Positions 12,440 through 22,874 are shown, numbered from the stretch's first letter. The stretch: 64,000 nt of DNA from Liolophura sinensis (GCF_032854445.1 NC_088306.1:29485764-29549763); one strand, 5' to 3'. A program made the numbers and translations. Notes: generated by a model from the letters alone, not told the origin.

Positions 12440-13345
12440 TGCATTATACTACGATCCCGACAGTTCAGCGGCTTAAAGCGGCGTTCAACCCTTGCTCAAG
12501 GCAGCCCGGCAACATGGATTCAAAGTGAGTCGGGCCGGCTTGTCGGCTTGGCTGGCCCAGCAGGACACGTACACGCTGCACCGTAGCGATCGACGGCGCT
12601 ACGCTTGTAACCGAGTTGTGCTTGGGGGTATAGACGGTCAGTGGCAGGCGGACCTGGTCGACATGGCAGCGTTTGCCAAAGAGAACGACGACAACCGTTA
12701 CCTACTAACCTGCATCGATGTCCTCTCCAAGTACGATTGGGTGGTTCCATTGTGCGCCAAAACCAGTACTCGCCTGATGGAGGCGTCTCAACGCATTTTC
12801 AAGTCGGGACGGCGACTATTGTACCTGCAAACGGACGAGGGTAAAGAGTTTCTGAACAGACCGTTTCAAGCATTTTTAAATACAACGGGGTGTTTTTCTT
12901 TCACACGTTTACCGAAACCAAAGCATCCGTGGTAGAACGGTTTAACCGTACTTTGAAAGGACGCATGTATAAATATTTCACCGCTCACAACACTCGGCGT
13001 TACCTGGACGCCTTACCGCCGCTGCTCCGCGGCTACAATCGAGCGTATCACCGGAGTACACGGCGGGCAACCATCAAAGTCACCACCCAGAACCAGAAAG
13101 AAGTGCGTCAAGCCTTGCATGATTCACCCACGTCCAAACGATGGGTGTACCGTTTTCGCGCCGGCGATCTCGGGCGTATAAGTAAAGTGACAGGGAAATT
13201 CGAAAAATCGTACCACCCGAATTAGAGCACGGAAATGCCGAGGAAAACTGCACTATTCGGTGAAGTGGGCCGGCTATCCAGCCAACTTCAATTCTTAGGT
13301 GCCGGCCACGGGCGTCAAACGTATTTAACCACGACGATGACGGGG
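12440..13345 (+). pseudogene. Polinton integrase with chromodomain remnant (frameshifted)
   Basis: Integrases of this DDE family insert the element's DNA. An N-terminal part (12440-12500) contains an in-frame TAA at 12474. The core then reads from 12492, with the first catalytic Asp near 12651 ('QADLVDM') and the second at 12834 ('TDEGKEF'). The catalytic Glu lies at 12935 ('VVERFNR') in another frame, so a frameshift falls around 12880-12925. D-to-D spacing is about 61 residues and D-to-E about 34, as in retroviral-type integrases. Near 13260-13300 a third frame gives 'VKWAGYPANFNS' then a stop where chromodomains have Trp, a typical C-terminal chromodomain of Polinton and Ty3-type integrases. 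The copy cannot be active. Confidence 0.85.
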
Positions 13346-13379
13346 GTAACTGTCAATCCCTATCGACCTACCTCAAGGG

Positions 13380-13735
13380 ATGGATCAATGGGTACAAGGC
13401 TTGCGCGAGAGTAAGGGCACCCTGGCAGCCGTGCTTGGAGTTCTTTTGTACATCGGAGTTTTAGTGGGTGGATTGGCGACGGAACTGAGCGTGCCGACCA
13501 GTCGACCCTTCAATATTTACAAGGACGCTCCTCAAGCCATCACTCCCCGGTTGAAGTTTACGGGACGAAAGAGCAGTACGAGCAACACATCTCCTTCCAA
13601 CACGTGGAATACAACCCCGTACGGCGCAAGCATCTCTCGACGGTGGAAATTGATATCAGGGACGACACGGGGTAACCCGTCGCATTTGGACGTGGTAAAG
13701 TGGTGCTGACACTTCACTTTCGACAGCGGCGCGCA
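13380..13735 (+). pseudogene. Polinton minor-capsid (PY/penton-like) gene remnant
   Basis: The first part reads from an ATG at 13380, with a hydrophobic stretch ('VLGVLLYIGVLVGG') followed by 'YKDAPQAITPRLKF'. From about 13576 the recognisable C-terminus of the Polinton PY family (the transposon-derived F54H12.2-like proteins) continues in a different frame: 'EYNPVRR', 'STVEIDIRDDTG', 'GKVVLTLHFR'. At least one frameshift and an in-frame stop (after DDTG) break it. In intact elements this family is thought to form the vertex (penton) protein of a virus-like particle. The assignment rests on the C-terminal pattern; the N-terminal part is not independently recognised. Confidence 0.6.
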
Positions 13736-13746
13736 TTACCTTGGAA

Positions 13747-14025
13747 ATGAACGTCGTAGACGACCCCTCCTACATGCACTATTACACCAAGCAAGCCGGC
13801 GGGGGTGGGTTACCCGCGTTTCGAAATGCCGTTGTACAGCGCGGACACGGTTTGTTCGGCATTTTCATCAAAATGGCGCGGCCCTTGTTAAAGCCGGCTG
13901 TGAAAGCCTTAGGTAAAACTGCGTTACGTGCCGGACTGAAAATCATGGACGACGTGTGGGACAAGGGAGTGCCGGTGAGCCAGGCCTTGAGTCAGGCTCA
14001 ACGCCACTTTTATTTCCCCCACTGA
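13747..14025 (+). CDS. Small basic Polinton-associated protein (intact ORF)
   Basis: A 92-aa ORF from an ATG at 13747; upstream codons in this frame are probably tail-end sequence of the preceding gene. Its N-terminal part has 'YYTKQAGGGG', then 'QRGHGL', then an amphipathic, Lys/Arg-rich helix-like segment ('LLKPAVKALGKTALRAG'). This architecture recurs in small Polinton proteins and is reminiscent of small basic virion-core proteins, but I cannot assign a function. It lies 12 bp after the PY remnant ends and is collinear with the integrase. It is the only Polinton frame here still open from ATG to stop, although short ORFs can survive by chance. Confidence 0.55.
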   Translation: MNVVDDPSYMHYYTKQAGGGGLPAFRNAVVQRGHGLFGIFIKMARPLLKPAVKALGKTALRAGLKIMDDVWDKGVPVSQALSQAQRHFYFPH

Positions 14026-14087
14026 CGGGTAAATGTTATTCTGTTAATTTCTACGTTAACCTAAGCTGTATTACGTCAATTGTATTT

Positions 14088-14540
14088 ACTTGGTAACATG
14101 CAAGAAGTGTGCTCAGCAGTATGTTGGGAAGACCACCCAGAAACTATATATACGGGTGAACGGGCACCGTAAGTCCGTCCGCAAGAAATGATTGCTAACA
14201 GGCAAGCATTTTTCTGCTTTCGACCATGACTGGGACCACTTCAGCATTCAAATAATAGAATCGGTTTATCCATCAACAAATGAGACAAGTCGAATTTGAA
14301 CGTAAAATCAGTGACCTTCAGCTTTTCTGGATGTTAGAGATTGGTTCAGTCTTCCCATATGGGTTGAATGATAACGTTATGAGAATCGGCAATGTAACAT
14401 CCAGCCAGCCACATGACTCCATCATAACAAATTTATTCAAATACCATAAACGTAGACCTCACAGTCATGGTAGGAGGAAGTTCAACAGAAACATGATTTA
14501 CAAACACGTTACAGTTAGCTATTTAGTAGGATTGCCGTAA
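14088..14540 (+). pseudogene. GIY-YIG endonuclease domain of the Penelope-like element
   Basis: The nuclease would nick the target DNA to prime reverse transcription. 'YLVTCKKC' is followed by 'QYVGKT' (YVG codons from 14120), equivalent to the GIY and YIG motifs. 'LYIRVNGHR' then supplies the expected catalytic Arg region. The Cys pair (CKKC) between the two motifs is typical of this group. A stop falls shortly after 'HRKSVRKK', and the frame shifts near 14280, where 'FWMLEIGSVFPYGLND' continues. An inactive relic. Confidence 0.8.
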
Positions 14541-14552
14541 GACAGCAATAGC

Positions 14553-17395
14553 ATGCATGCTCTACGCACAGTATTATATGCACTGCCATTGAACTGGCTA
14601 AAACAGGTAGTTCAAGACGTATCCAATAACATACACAATTTTAATGTACCACCTCACCTTGTACGTCTGTGTCAAGACATATCGTATTTTCGATTGTATC
14701 TCCCTGTAACTACAATTGCTGTAACTACAATTGAAACTCAACACGATCGACTCTTTCTGAAGATAAAGTATTTAGACAGTCGCCTTGATTTAATTAACCT
14801 ACAACGCATCTTTAATGAACCTGATGTTCATAGTGCTGTGCCTAATTATTTTAATATCCAAAGCCACCTTGCATATCCTATGAATATACAAAGCCTATCG
14901 CTTCCAAAATTTTCAATTATTCCCAGGCCATCAAGGACTTCGATTTGGCGACGTATACTTCTGCCGGCTATAACTGTGATTGTGAATCCTCAGTTTTAAC
15001 CTACGACAAATGTAAACATGTCCTGACTGGTGATCTTAATATTATTAAGAATCATGATCTAAGGAATCTCTTTGTGAGGGGTCCTAAGTATAGAGGAAAG
15101 AGAAATGTCAACATTCGATCAAACAAAAAAATATCATCTCGGCACTTGAGGAGTATGTCAAAAAACGGTCAAAACGGGAGAAAGTGGATTCTTCGGTACT
15201 TAATGATTGGCGTGAGATTGTCAAAAAGAAAGTTAGTTTAACTATACACCGTCTAGACATTGATGCTCTACCTAAAGTTAAACAGGTTCTGAAGGATCCC
15301 ACTGTGCAAGAAACACTCGCTGACCTTCATAGTAAATTTGTCATCACTGTAGCAGACAAGGCTCTTAATAATGCCATCTTTATTTGCAAGAATTATTATT
15401 ATCAAATTCTTGTTCAAAAGCAATGTGCATCTACAAAGACATCCACGTATTCTGCTACTACATGTACTCTGAGGAACTATTTAACAAACACAAAACCTTT
15501 CTTTAAAAAAGGCGCATAAATATACCTACCCCGTCACACAGAAATACCACAACTTTACTGGATTCCTAAAATGCATAAATCCCCATATAAGGCTCGATTT
15601 ATTGCAGGTTCAAGAAGCTGTACCACCAAACTCTTGTCAACCCTACTTACGAGAGCGTTACAAGAAGTAAAGTCATTTTGGAATAAGTATTGTTGTGCCA
15701 TAACAAAAAAATCAGGTGTCAACTGCATGTGGATTCTTAACAACTCCAAACGTCTACAGAAGAACTCGATGCTCATATGCATATACCGTACAAAGACGTA
15801 TCCACATGGGACTTCTCTACTCTCTATACTACGATTCCTCACAAAGATCTTATTTGAAAGAATATTGTCGTTAATTGTCTCAGTATTTACTAAAACATGT
15901 CACCGTTACATTAACGTCAGAAGCAATAAGGCTTTCTTTACTTCTACTCTTTATAAAGGTTACCACTCATGGGATGTTACATTATTTATTGAATTACTTG
16001 AATTTCTCATTAATAACATCTATGTGAAATTCGGAGATACCATTTACCAACATTGCACAGGTATTCCAATGGGTACCAATTGTGCGCCTCTTTTGGCAGA
16101 CCTATGCCTGCTGTTACGACCCAAACTGTCTGTATTATAAAGAGATGGCTTGTTCGAAATACACGACAGTTTAGCCGCACAAAAAAGTAACCAAAACCAG
16201 CAGATTTTATTTTACAACAATTTATTAGCTTAACAAGAACAGATAATAAGACTTATACAAATACTAAAGTACTTAAGTTTAACAAGAAAGGATAGCAGTA
16301 TCTATACAAATACTAAAGTACTTATGGTGTCAAGTCCAAACGGACGCATATATTCCACAATATATATATATCACACAGGCATAAATGCTCAGAGGCAAAT
16401 TCACAAGAGGGAAAATCCACAGTATAACTGAGTGTATGACAAAATATACACAAAATTCCACAGACAGGGTCCGTGTACTAATAAGCACTGTGTAAACAAG
16501 AGCACAAATTAAACATACAAGTTCAGACTGGACAAGTGCTCGTGGAGATAGGATAAAAAAAAGCCAGAGGCTATAGAGACACCAAAATTCAGCACAAATG
16601 GCCTACTAAAGTAATACACAGCAAAAGCATCCAAGCTCTCAATAATTCTCCTTTCTCCGTTCTCTGTTCTCTCCGTTTAACCTGCTTTCATAGGTCTTAT
16701 ATAGCCTGGTGGAATTGTCTAGAATAACAAAATTCCTTGATGTAAACAAACAGGCACCGAACTGCGCGCATTCTGGAACACTCTAAGGCAGAGGCAGACA
16801 GCAGGCGCCGAACTCAGCGTATGTAAACAATGGCAAGCTAAATTTAAAAACTGACGGCAGTCGTGCACATAAGACTGTTTTCATATGAATTCGACTATAT
16901 GCAGAAATTACTTAAAAGTAATATCTTTAAAGCTCGATGCTTTTCATTTACCAAGCGGTATATTGATGATCTACTGGCGTTAAATAATCCCATATTGCTG
17001 AAGCGGTGAGGGAAATCTATCCGCCTTTTATTGGATTTAAAGGAGACAACAGATAGTCCTGATGGTACATCTTATTTGGATCTATATCTGTACAAAGACG
17101 GACAAGGCCTCCTTTACGTCGCCTTTACGACAAAAGGGATAATTTCAATTTTGATATTGTAAATTATCCTTATTTAGATAGCAATATACCAAAGGTCCTG
17201 CATATGGCGTATACATATCTCGCCTTGTAGCATTTGTCAGATCTTGCGTTAATTGTGATGACTTTAATCTGCGTCACAAGTTGCTAGTTCAAAAAGTAGT
17301 TTGTCATGGATACTCAAACGCCTTCATTCTAAGTTTCTCAAATTTTACAATGAATATAACACTCTCGTTGGCAGGTATGGACAGAGCGTTCAGAA
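14553..17395 (+). pseudogene. Penelope-type reverse transcriptase, multiply broken
   Basis: Segments in several frames follow the family's order: an N-terminal region (14553-15000); 'CDCESS' and 'HVLTGDLNII' with 'GPKYR' (near 14970-15090); 'SVLNDWREIV' (15190s); 'YWIPKMHKSPYKARFI' (near 15560-15605); motif A 'WDFSTLYTTIPH' (15807-15842, in a different frame from its neighbours); and motif B 'GIPMGTNCAPLLADL' (16060-16104). After the LTR-like insertion come 'FTKRYIDDLLALNNP' with the catalytic YIDD at 16959-16970, then 'TSYLDLYLYKDG' and 'NIPK' / 'VYISRLVAFVRSC' up to about 17395. All main catalytic motifs can be located, but stops and frameshifts make the copy dead. Confidence 0.85.
16112..16869 (-). 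mobile_element. LTR-like insertion (probable solo LTR) within the RT
   Basis: A 758-bp sequence interrupts the RT exactly between motif B and the YIDD motif. On the minus strand it starts TGTGCACGACTG and ends GGGTCGTAACA, the TG...CA ends expected of an LTR. A TATA-like 'ggctatataag' lies about 200 bp in, followed by a purine-rich leader, as in LTR promoters. No second LTR, gag or pol is present, so a solo LTR is most likely. The flanks show only a near-match ('cagtc' and 'caggc' on the minus strand, not exactly abutting), so a target-site duplication is not proven. Internal direct repeats 'acaaatactaaagtactta' occur near 16257-16325. Confidence 0.65.
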
Positions 17396-17399
17396 TCTC

Positions 17400-18335
17400 T
17401 GGCGATCTGCATTGTGATCAACCATATAGACGGCGCTGTTATCCCTATGTACATATATCTATCACGTACACGGTATGTAACAACATATATGGCGCTGGTT
17501 GCCCAGTGTAACCGTCTATCTTGTATGTCATGTGTAACATCATAAATGGCGCCGCTTGTAGAGATCTTTACATATTAACGGGAAAGACGTAATCGTCCAC
17601 TACTTTTGAATCACAATCTGATCGGTTAGGGTCTGTAACGCTCGTCATTTTCAAACTGTATCTAATACCGCTTAACCTGGGGCTAGGGGCCGTAAAGGTA
17701 GCCATGCTAATTACATCGGCATGATGCCTTTATGAACAGTTGCAATTAAAGCGCGACTGATACTTGTTTAGCTGTTATTTGACATGGAACTCATTCACGG
17801 ACTACGAATTTGAACTTTGATATGGAATTCATGCCTGGAGTACTTATTGTCTGCCCAGCATCATTGAAAACTGATGACCGCTTCTCTGTTGTGTGTTACC
17901 GGCTTTATTTTCTTATTTGTAATAATTTCTTACATACCTTTGTCTTCGGGAGCTAGTGTTAAACGTTGTTGTGGAAATGGATCTTGCGATTATCGACTTG
18001 GAACGCCCTTTACGGACTACTAATGGTATAAGAATGTCGGACTTGACGCTTATACTTGAATGTTTACCTTAAATAGGCTCTCCACTGTGTCCAGCACACT
18101 GAGAGGGTACGCCCGCGGAACTGTCTCGGTTCCATTTCCATTGCCTCCAGATATATGCCGTGGTAAAGTCGAGCCTGATTTCACACTTTTGCGGGTTGGC
18201 CTTGGTCTATATGGACGGCCAAACACCTAAACAAGACTAAATGGACCCCTGTAAGGACTATCAGTTCCTCCCACCAACGTGTGCAGCCCCGTGTTCGCCG
18301 TCAGGTAAGGCGGGTAATGTCACCCCCCCCCCCCC
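17400..18335. other. Stretch between the Penelope-like element and the second Polinton fragment
   Basis: No coding domain was recognised. If the Penelope-like element inserted into one Polinton, Polinton DNA would be expected here, but I could not identify any. A C16 homopolymer occurs at 18323-18338. Confidence 0.4.
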
Positions 18336-18339
18336 CCCG

Positions 18340-18847
18340 CCTCCCACCGATGGGCTGGTGGGGAGTCTGTGGATAAAAAAAACAATACGTTGGTGAGGAG
18401 TTCCACTATACATTTTGTATCGGGTCGTTGTTTTTGTGCCCAGGCGAGTGGATCTTGGCTGGGTAGATGATCGTGGAGAAGTTCACGCAGGTCGGTCCGA
18501 CTCGCCACGTGGTATGACGCGTCGAGTACCCGGGTATTGTTGGTGCTGGGATAAAAGTAACGTATCTGCCACGTTTCCTTGTGGCGAAGTATATACCCAA
18601 AGCTGTAGTTTACGGTGAAGGCAATGGGCTGGTCCTCACAAATCGCGTTCAGATAGGCGGGGATGGCTTCGAGATCGCTGAGGCGGTGGTTGTAGCTTTC
18701 CTGCACCGGCTTGCCGCGGTGAAAATGACCCCGAATCGAGAGCCAATGCTGCCGATACAGTTCCCGTAGATCACTCTTACTGTGAGGCAGGAGATTGTCG
18801 AGGGGTTCCACAGTGCATCGTGTGATAAATACGTCAGTTTTAGTCAA
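18340..18847 (-). pseudogene. Polinton-associated hypothetical protein fragment
   Basis: An open minus-strand frame of about 165 codons without an ATG (it opens at TTG after an upstream TGA), so it is a fragment. Notable segments are 'HRLSDLEAIPAYLNAI', 'RYFYPSTNNTRVLD', 'DPLAWAQKQRPDTK' and 'VELLTNVLFF'. This pattern resembles a protein family I associate with Polintons, whose molecular role I do not know. The frame runs into a C16 tract, so its last codons are not meaningful. Its orientation is opposite to the integrase fragment 5 kb to the left. It could be the far side of the same Polinton or a separate copy. Confidence 0.5.
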
Positions 18848-20010
18848 CGGCCTTCAGGTCTAGCGTTGTGTTGTACAAAAAACATCAATTGAGTTTTGCC
18901 AAAACACCTATACTATCTTTAAACATGTGGGCTTAGAGGAACCACACAGCGCCATCTATGATACCTAATAATTATTATTTTATTCCATTTTACATAAAAA
19001 GGCACCAAATCCAGAGAATATGACCACAGAAACGCGTTAGGTAACATCTCAAGTATCGAAAATTGGGACCATTCATAATACGAACTAGGACAGCTGAAAA
19101 TGACACAAATCCAACGAATACACTATTGCTGACATCGATTTGACAACAGGAATTGTCCTATGTAAATTTTTTTTTTGCGAGACGAAATTTCCTGTTTTCA
19201 AACAGGGAAATCACGTGGTCCTCCAGCATCTGGATTGTCTGATAGAATATTCTTGTCACATCAGGCAATTATCTGTTGGTATCGGTAGTTATACCTTTTC
19301 ATGTAGGTGCAGGAGCGAATAGCGGCGGGCGATGACCTAGCGAGCATGATGGCAAGTGCGCTTAGATTAGCCCTACAGCGCTATCAGTGATGTCCCCCAA
19401 TAACTATTATTTTATCAGTTTACAGAAATCCGTTTAAACAGGTGGGCTTCGATTAGTCATACAGCCCCAAAGGCTCTTCCCCATCTATAGCCGTGTCAAC
19501 AAGCGGCCCAGAATTATTCCCCCCTGAAATTCCCTGTACGAAATACGCATGTGTTTGTACTTCATGATCGTATGATAATATGTCAATTTTAGTCGACGGT
19601 CTTCATTTCTAGCGTTATGTTTTACAAAAACCACGTATGCTATCTGGAAAGCTGAAAATGACACAAATCCAACGAATACACTATCGCTGACATCAACTTG
19701 ACAACAGGCATTTTCCTGTTTAATATTTTTGCGGGACGAATTTCTCATGTGGTCTATATATTCTGGATTGTCTTATAGAATAGCTTATCATGTCACATAA
19801 TTATCCGTTGGTATCGGCAGTCATACCTTTTCATGTATGTGCAGAAGCGAATAGCGGCGGGTGATGACATAGCAAGCATTATGACAACTGGGCATAGATT
19901 AGCCCTGCATCGCCATCTATGATATCCAATAATTATTGTTTTATTCAGTTTTACACTAGATCCAGAGGATATGACCACAGAAACGTGTTAGGTAACATAT
20001 AGGTAAAAAA
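18800..20010. repeat. Complex tandem duplication, unit about 0.5 kb
   Basis: Shared blocks recur. 'gctgaaaatgacacaaatcc' lies at 19093 and 19651. 'gaccacagaaacg.gttagg' lies near 19021 and 19971. The 'cgccatctatgata' plus 'aataattatt' block lies near 18950, 19370 (diverged) and 19908. 'tctagcgtt.tgtt.tacaaaa' lies near 18860 and 19608. Copies are rearranged and diverged rather than simple. The first block overlaps the opening codons of the minus-strand Polinton-like frame. The short ORFs in both copies are shadows. Confidence 0.8.
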
Positions 20011-20034
20011 ATAAGCTTATACCTTGGAAGCATA

Positions 20035-20165
20035 CCTTTATGTAACCGTGTATTGATCAATGTGAACAAAAAATCATTCTTTGAGGTAGAGTAACATGTC
20101 ATATCATGAATGTCATGTAACTATGTATTGATCCATGGAAACCAAGTATCATTCTGTGAGGTATA
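20035..20165. repeat. Two-copy direct repeat, about 75-bp spacing
   Basis: 'atgtaac.gtgtattgatc.atg' then 'atcattct.tgaggta' appears at about 20041 and 20116. Confidence 0.7.
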
Positions 20166-20169
20166 ACAG

Positions 20170-22405
20170 GAAAGACTACAGCTTGGGAGTAAACCCACAG
20201 ATGAACAAAAGTGCGACATTTGGCTGCGACGCAAATCCCTTTATACCCGCTCTTTTGTTAATTTACATCATCTACGTTGCACCAGAAGAAATACATACCG
20301 TTTTTTTGTTTTTATTTTTTTAAAAAAGTGTGGTCAAAATACTGTGATAAAAAGTCATAATTCTACAATTCAACTCTTATATGCCAGATGACCGTATGCT
20401 TATCAGACGTGGCGAAAGGCACTTGTAGTCTCCTTCCCTCCCATCACCGGCATCCATAAGCCTTGCAGCCATCGAACAAGGGAAACAACAAGAGTTTCGG
20501 AGTTATATTCAAATCAAGTTAATATTCTATTGGAATAAGTTTTCCATTTGACCATTGTGAAATAAATGATTTATATCAGTTTTTCTGGTTTTATTGTTGC
20601 TTTATTTCTCAGCGAGCATGTGTGGTCTGTGGTGAGGTATTGTATTGGGGTAAGGCACAATCCCCTTGTAACTCTATCGCCTTGTAATGGGAATTATCCA
20701 AGGTATGGATATGGCGCTTGTCAATGTTCTGAGGTCAACGTCAAGATAGCCAAAGACTTAGTATACCAACTGAGACCATCACTGTAATTATCCCTGATGC
20801 AGATTCAAAGAGACATAAAATAATGCAGAAATCCCACAGCTCAAACAGAACGCGATCAAGAAACCAATATCCAGTTCCGTGGACGCTGGACTTAAGATCG
20901 ATTCCCATTCTCTTACATTTATAGATCTGTTAACATCGTCGACAGCTGATAAAGTCTTCACATACTGAAATCAATTTTATCGGTTATTTTGTTTTCTTTT
21001 TTGTCTTATGATCGACAGGTGTTAATTACACATTACTTGAAGAGACAAGATCTGACCAATGAACTGTGTAATGGTTTACTGGTTCTCTTTTCTGTATTGC
21101 ACTTATTGATGCGATCTATTCGTTGATAACTAAAACCATGCCATTGCGCATTTCACGATTTCGAGTAAAACACCATGTAAAAAGCGAACCACGCCGCGGT
21201 CTTGTTAAAGGTCCGCTTACAAAATGGTAGGAGCACATAGGCTGGCCTAAATCCATTCCACCAGGTGTGACCACCGAACATTCAGGTTGTATGTGCAAAT
21301 GCAGCACCCCCAGGTTTCTCTGTTGTTTTATCGCAGCGAATTTGTAGTCTGTCTGAGGCATGTTTTACGAATCAGTCCCAAATTGCTCCAGGTTTAACTT
21401 CCATAACAACATATAGGCATGCATGTGAGTGGCCATGGTAACTGCGCTTGGCGCAATGTTGTAACAGCTTAAAAAATCGGTACCCGGGTGGAGGGTTTTA
21501 CCTGGTTAGCTACATTCTTGTACATATAAATGCAAAAGTCAATATAAAAGTCAATTGAACGTCAATTGAACGGAAAGCTAAAATGCCATATATTCATTAT
21601 ATAATACGTCTGATGTTGTATGCTGGATTTTCCGTAAGGCAACCTCTATATATTCCCTTATAGGAAAAGGCGAGTATAGACAACTGTGCGTGAAGAATAA
21701 CGTCCTCTGAACTTCAATCAGTTTTCCAGCGCGATCAAAGGAGGCATCCACAAAGAAAAGTCAGCTTTTACCATACGAATTATCTACCACCAAACAATTA
21801 GCCAGATCATCCGTAAGATGTATCCCTATGTGTGCTTGTCCTGCATGCTGCGGAATAAGTCTAGTAAATATCCATCTAGGCCTATACAGGAAAAATGAAT
21901 AGCTACATGGGGTGTTGACAGCCAGAACATACAACATACAAGCAATCAGCAGCAGAAATGTATGTGCACCATCGACGCAAATCCGTATACACCACCCAGA
22001 ATAAACATATCAACGGCTTAATCACACAGCCGAAACATCTCAGGGTCTTAACAAAGACAATAATCGCCCGATGTCAAAAACGGTTAGCAATCCATGTGAC
22101 CGGGACTAAACAAAAAAGTCAACGGAACTCCCTCTGGAGCAACCCGTAAAACTAGGCAAAACAGATATACGCAAAACAGTGGTCGACAACATTTACAAAC
22201 CATCGCTTAACACAATTCAACAGAAAAAATAGAGAAAGTAAGAAGCATCCATGCAGAGAGAAGCAGTCAGCATTACTCAGTGATGCTGGAAGGACGCAGG
22301 GAATGTTCTGGGCCGTTAACTTCAATTCGTATCCGAATTGTATTCATGTATTTATTTAGTACATTGGTGTTTTATGCGGTACTAAAGAATACTCCACACA
22401 AAGAA
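20170..22405. other. Non-coding stretch, nothing recognised
   Basis: Only short ORFs without domains. Composition is ordinary and no tandem repeat was noticed. Confidence 0.45.
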
Positions 22406-22410
22406 GCACA

Positions 22411-22500
22411 CCGGCGACCAACATTTTGGTGGAAAGAAACCGGGCACAGCCCTGGGGAATCCCAAGGCCATCCACAAACTGCAGCCTGAAATTCCCACGA
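22411..22500 (-). mobile_element. SINE family 1, internal fragment
   Basis: It reads (minus) through 'tggccttgggattcccc', 'gggctgtgcccggtttc' and 'ccaccaaaatgtt', the 3' half of SINE family 1. It abuts a family-2 SINE. Confidence 0.7.
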
Positions 22501-22870
22501 GTGAAGAGTGAGTGAGTGCATGGGGTTTAACGTCGAACTTTACAATTTTTTGGTCATATGACGACGACGGAATCCTTAGAGGACATGTAATGTCTCTTTG
22601 TTAAAGGAAGGATTTCCATCGCTCTTTTATATAACGCTGCTTCTCTGACACGCCTTACCGAAGGCAAGTAAGCTGCCCGCCTGAGTCATTATACTGATAC
22701 GCGCCAACCAGTCGTTGACCTATCCTCTTCATGCAGAACGCCAAGCGACAAAGTTACAACTTCCTCTTTAATGTCTTACGTCTGACTTGACCCAGGATTG
22801 ACCCAGGATTGACCCTAGATCTGCCGCTTCCGAAGAGGACGTTCTAACAACTGTGCTATCGGGGCCGTTC
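22501..22870 (-). mobile_element. tRNA-derived SINE family 2, near full length
   Basis: On the minus strand it starts with the tRNA-like 'ggccccgatagcacagttg' (A-box-like), then 'gggtcaatcctgggtc' (B-box-like, locally duplicated). The body includes 'gcgtatcagtataatgac' and 'gccttcggtaaggcg'. The tail 'gacgttaaacccc.tgcactc' has a (cact)n end. The copy at 7262-7485 shares the body and tail. Length about 370 bp. Confidence 0.85.
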
Positions 22871-22874
22871 CACG

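Larger units (their letters stand above)
12196..14035 (+). mobile_element. Decayed Polinton/Maverick fragment
   Basis: A GC-richer block with, in order, a broken retroviral-type integrase with chromodomain remnant, a broken minor-capsid-like gene and an intact small basic ORF. These gene types together identify a Polinton (Maverick), a large self-synthesising DNA transposon. The left edge is tentative: I place it at 'agtagtataataggg', because Polinton termini commonly begin AG. I found no matching inverted terminal repeat downstream. The right side is cut by a Penelope-like element about 50 bp after the last ORF. No DNA polymerase, ATPase or protease gene is visible. Confidence 0.75.
14075..17395 (+). 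mobile_element. Penelope-like retroelement with upstream GIY-YIG (Naiad-like)
   Basis: A degenerate retroelement with a GIY-YIG nuclease domain at 14088-14540 followed by a Penelope-type reverse transcriptase at 14553-17395. In classical Penelope elements the nuclease is C-terminal. Having it before the RT, with 'FPYGLND' and a downstream Lys/Arg-rich 'HSHGRRK' segment, matches the permuted organisation described for the Naiad clade. Frameshifts and stops occur throughout, and a 758-bp LTR-like sequence splits the RT. It begins about 50 bp after a Polinton ORF, so it probably inserted into that element. Ends are approximate. Confidence 0.8.

Noticed and set aside
16112-16869. Intron in the reverse transcriptase
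   Set aside because: No GT...AG at the boundaries. The TG...CA ends and an opposite-strand TATA fit an LTR insertion better.
18323-18338. Glycine-rich C-terminus of the minus-strand Polinton-like frame
   Set aside because: The Gly run is translation of a C16 homopolymer, probably outside the original protein.
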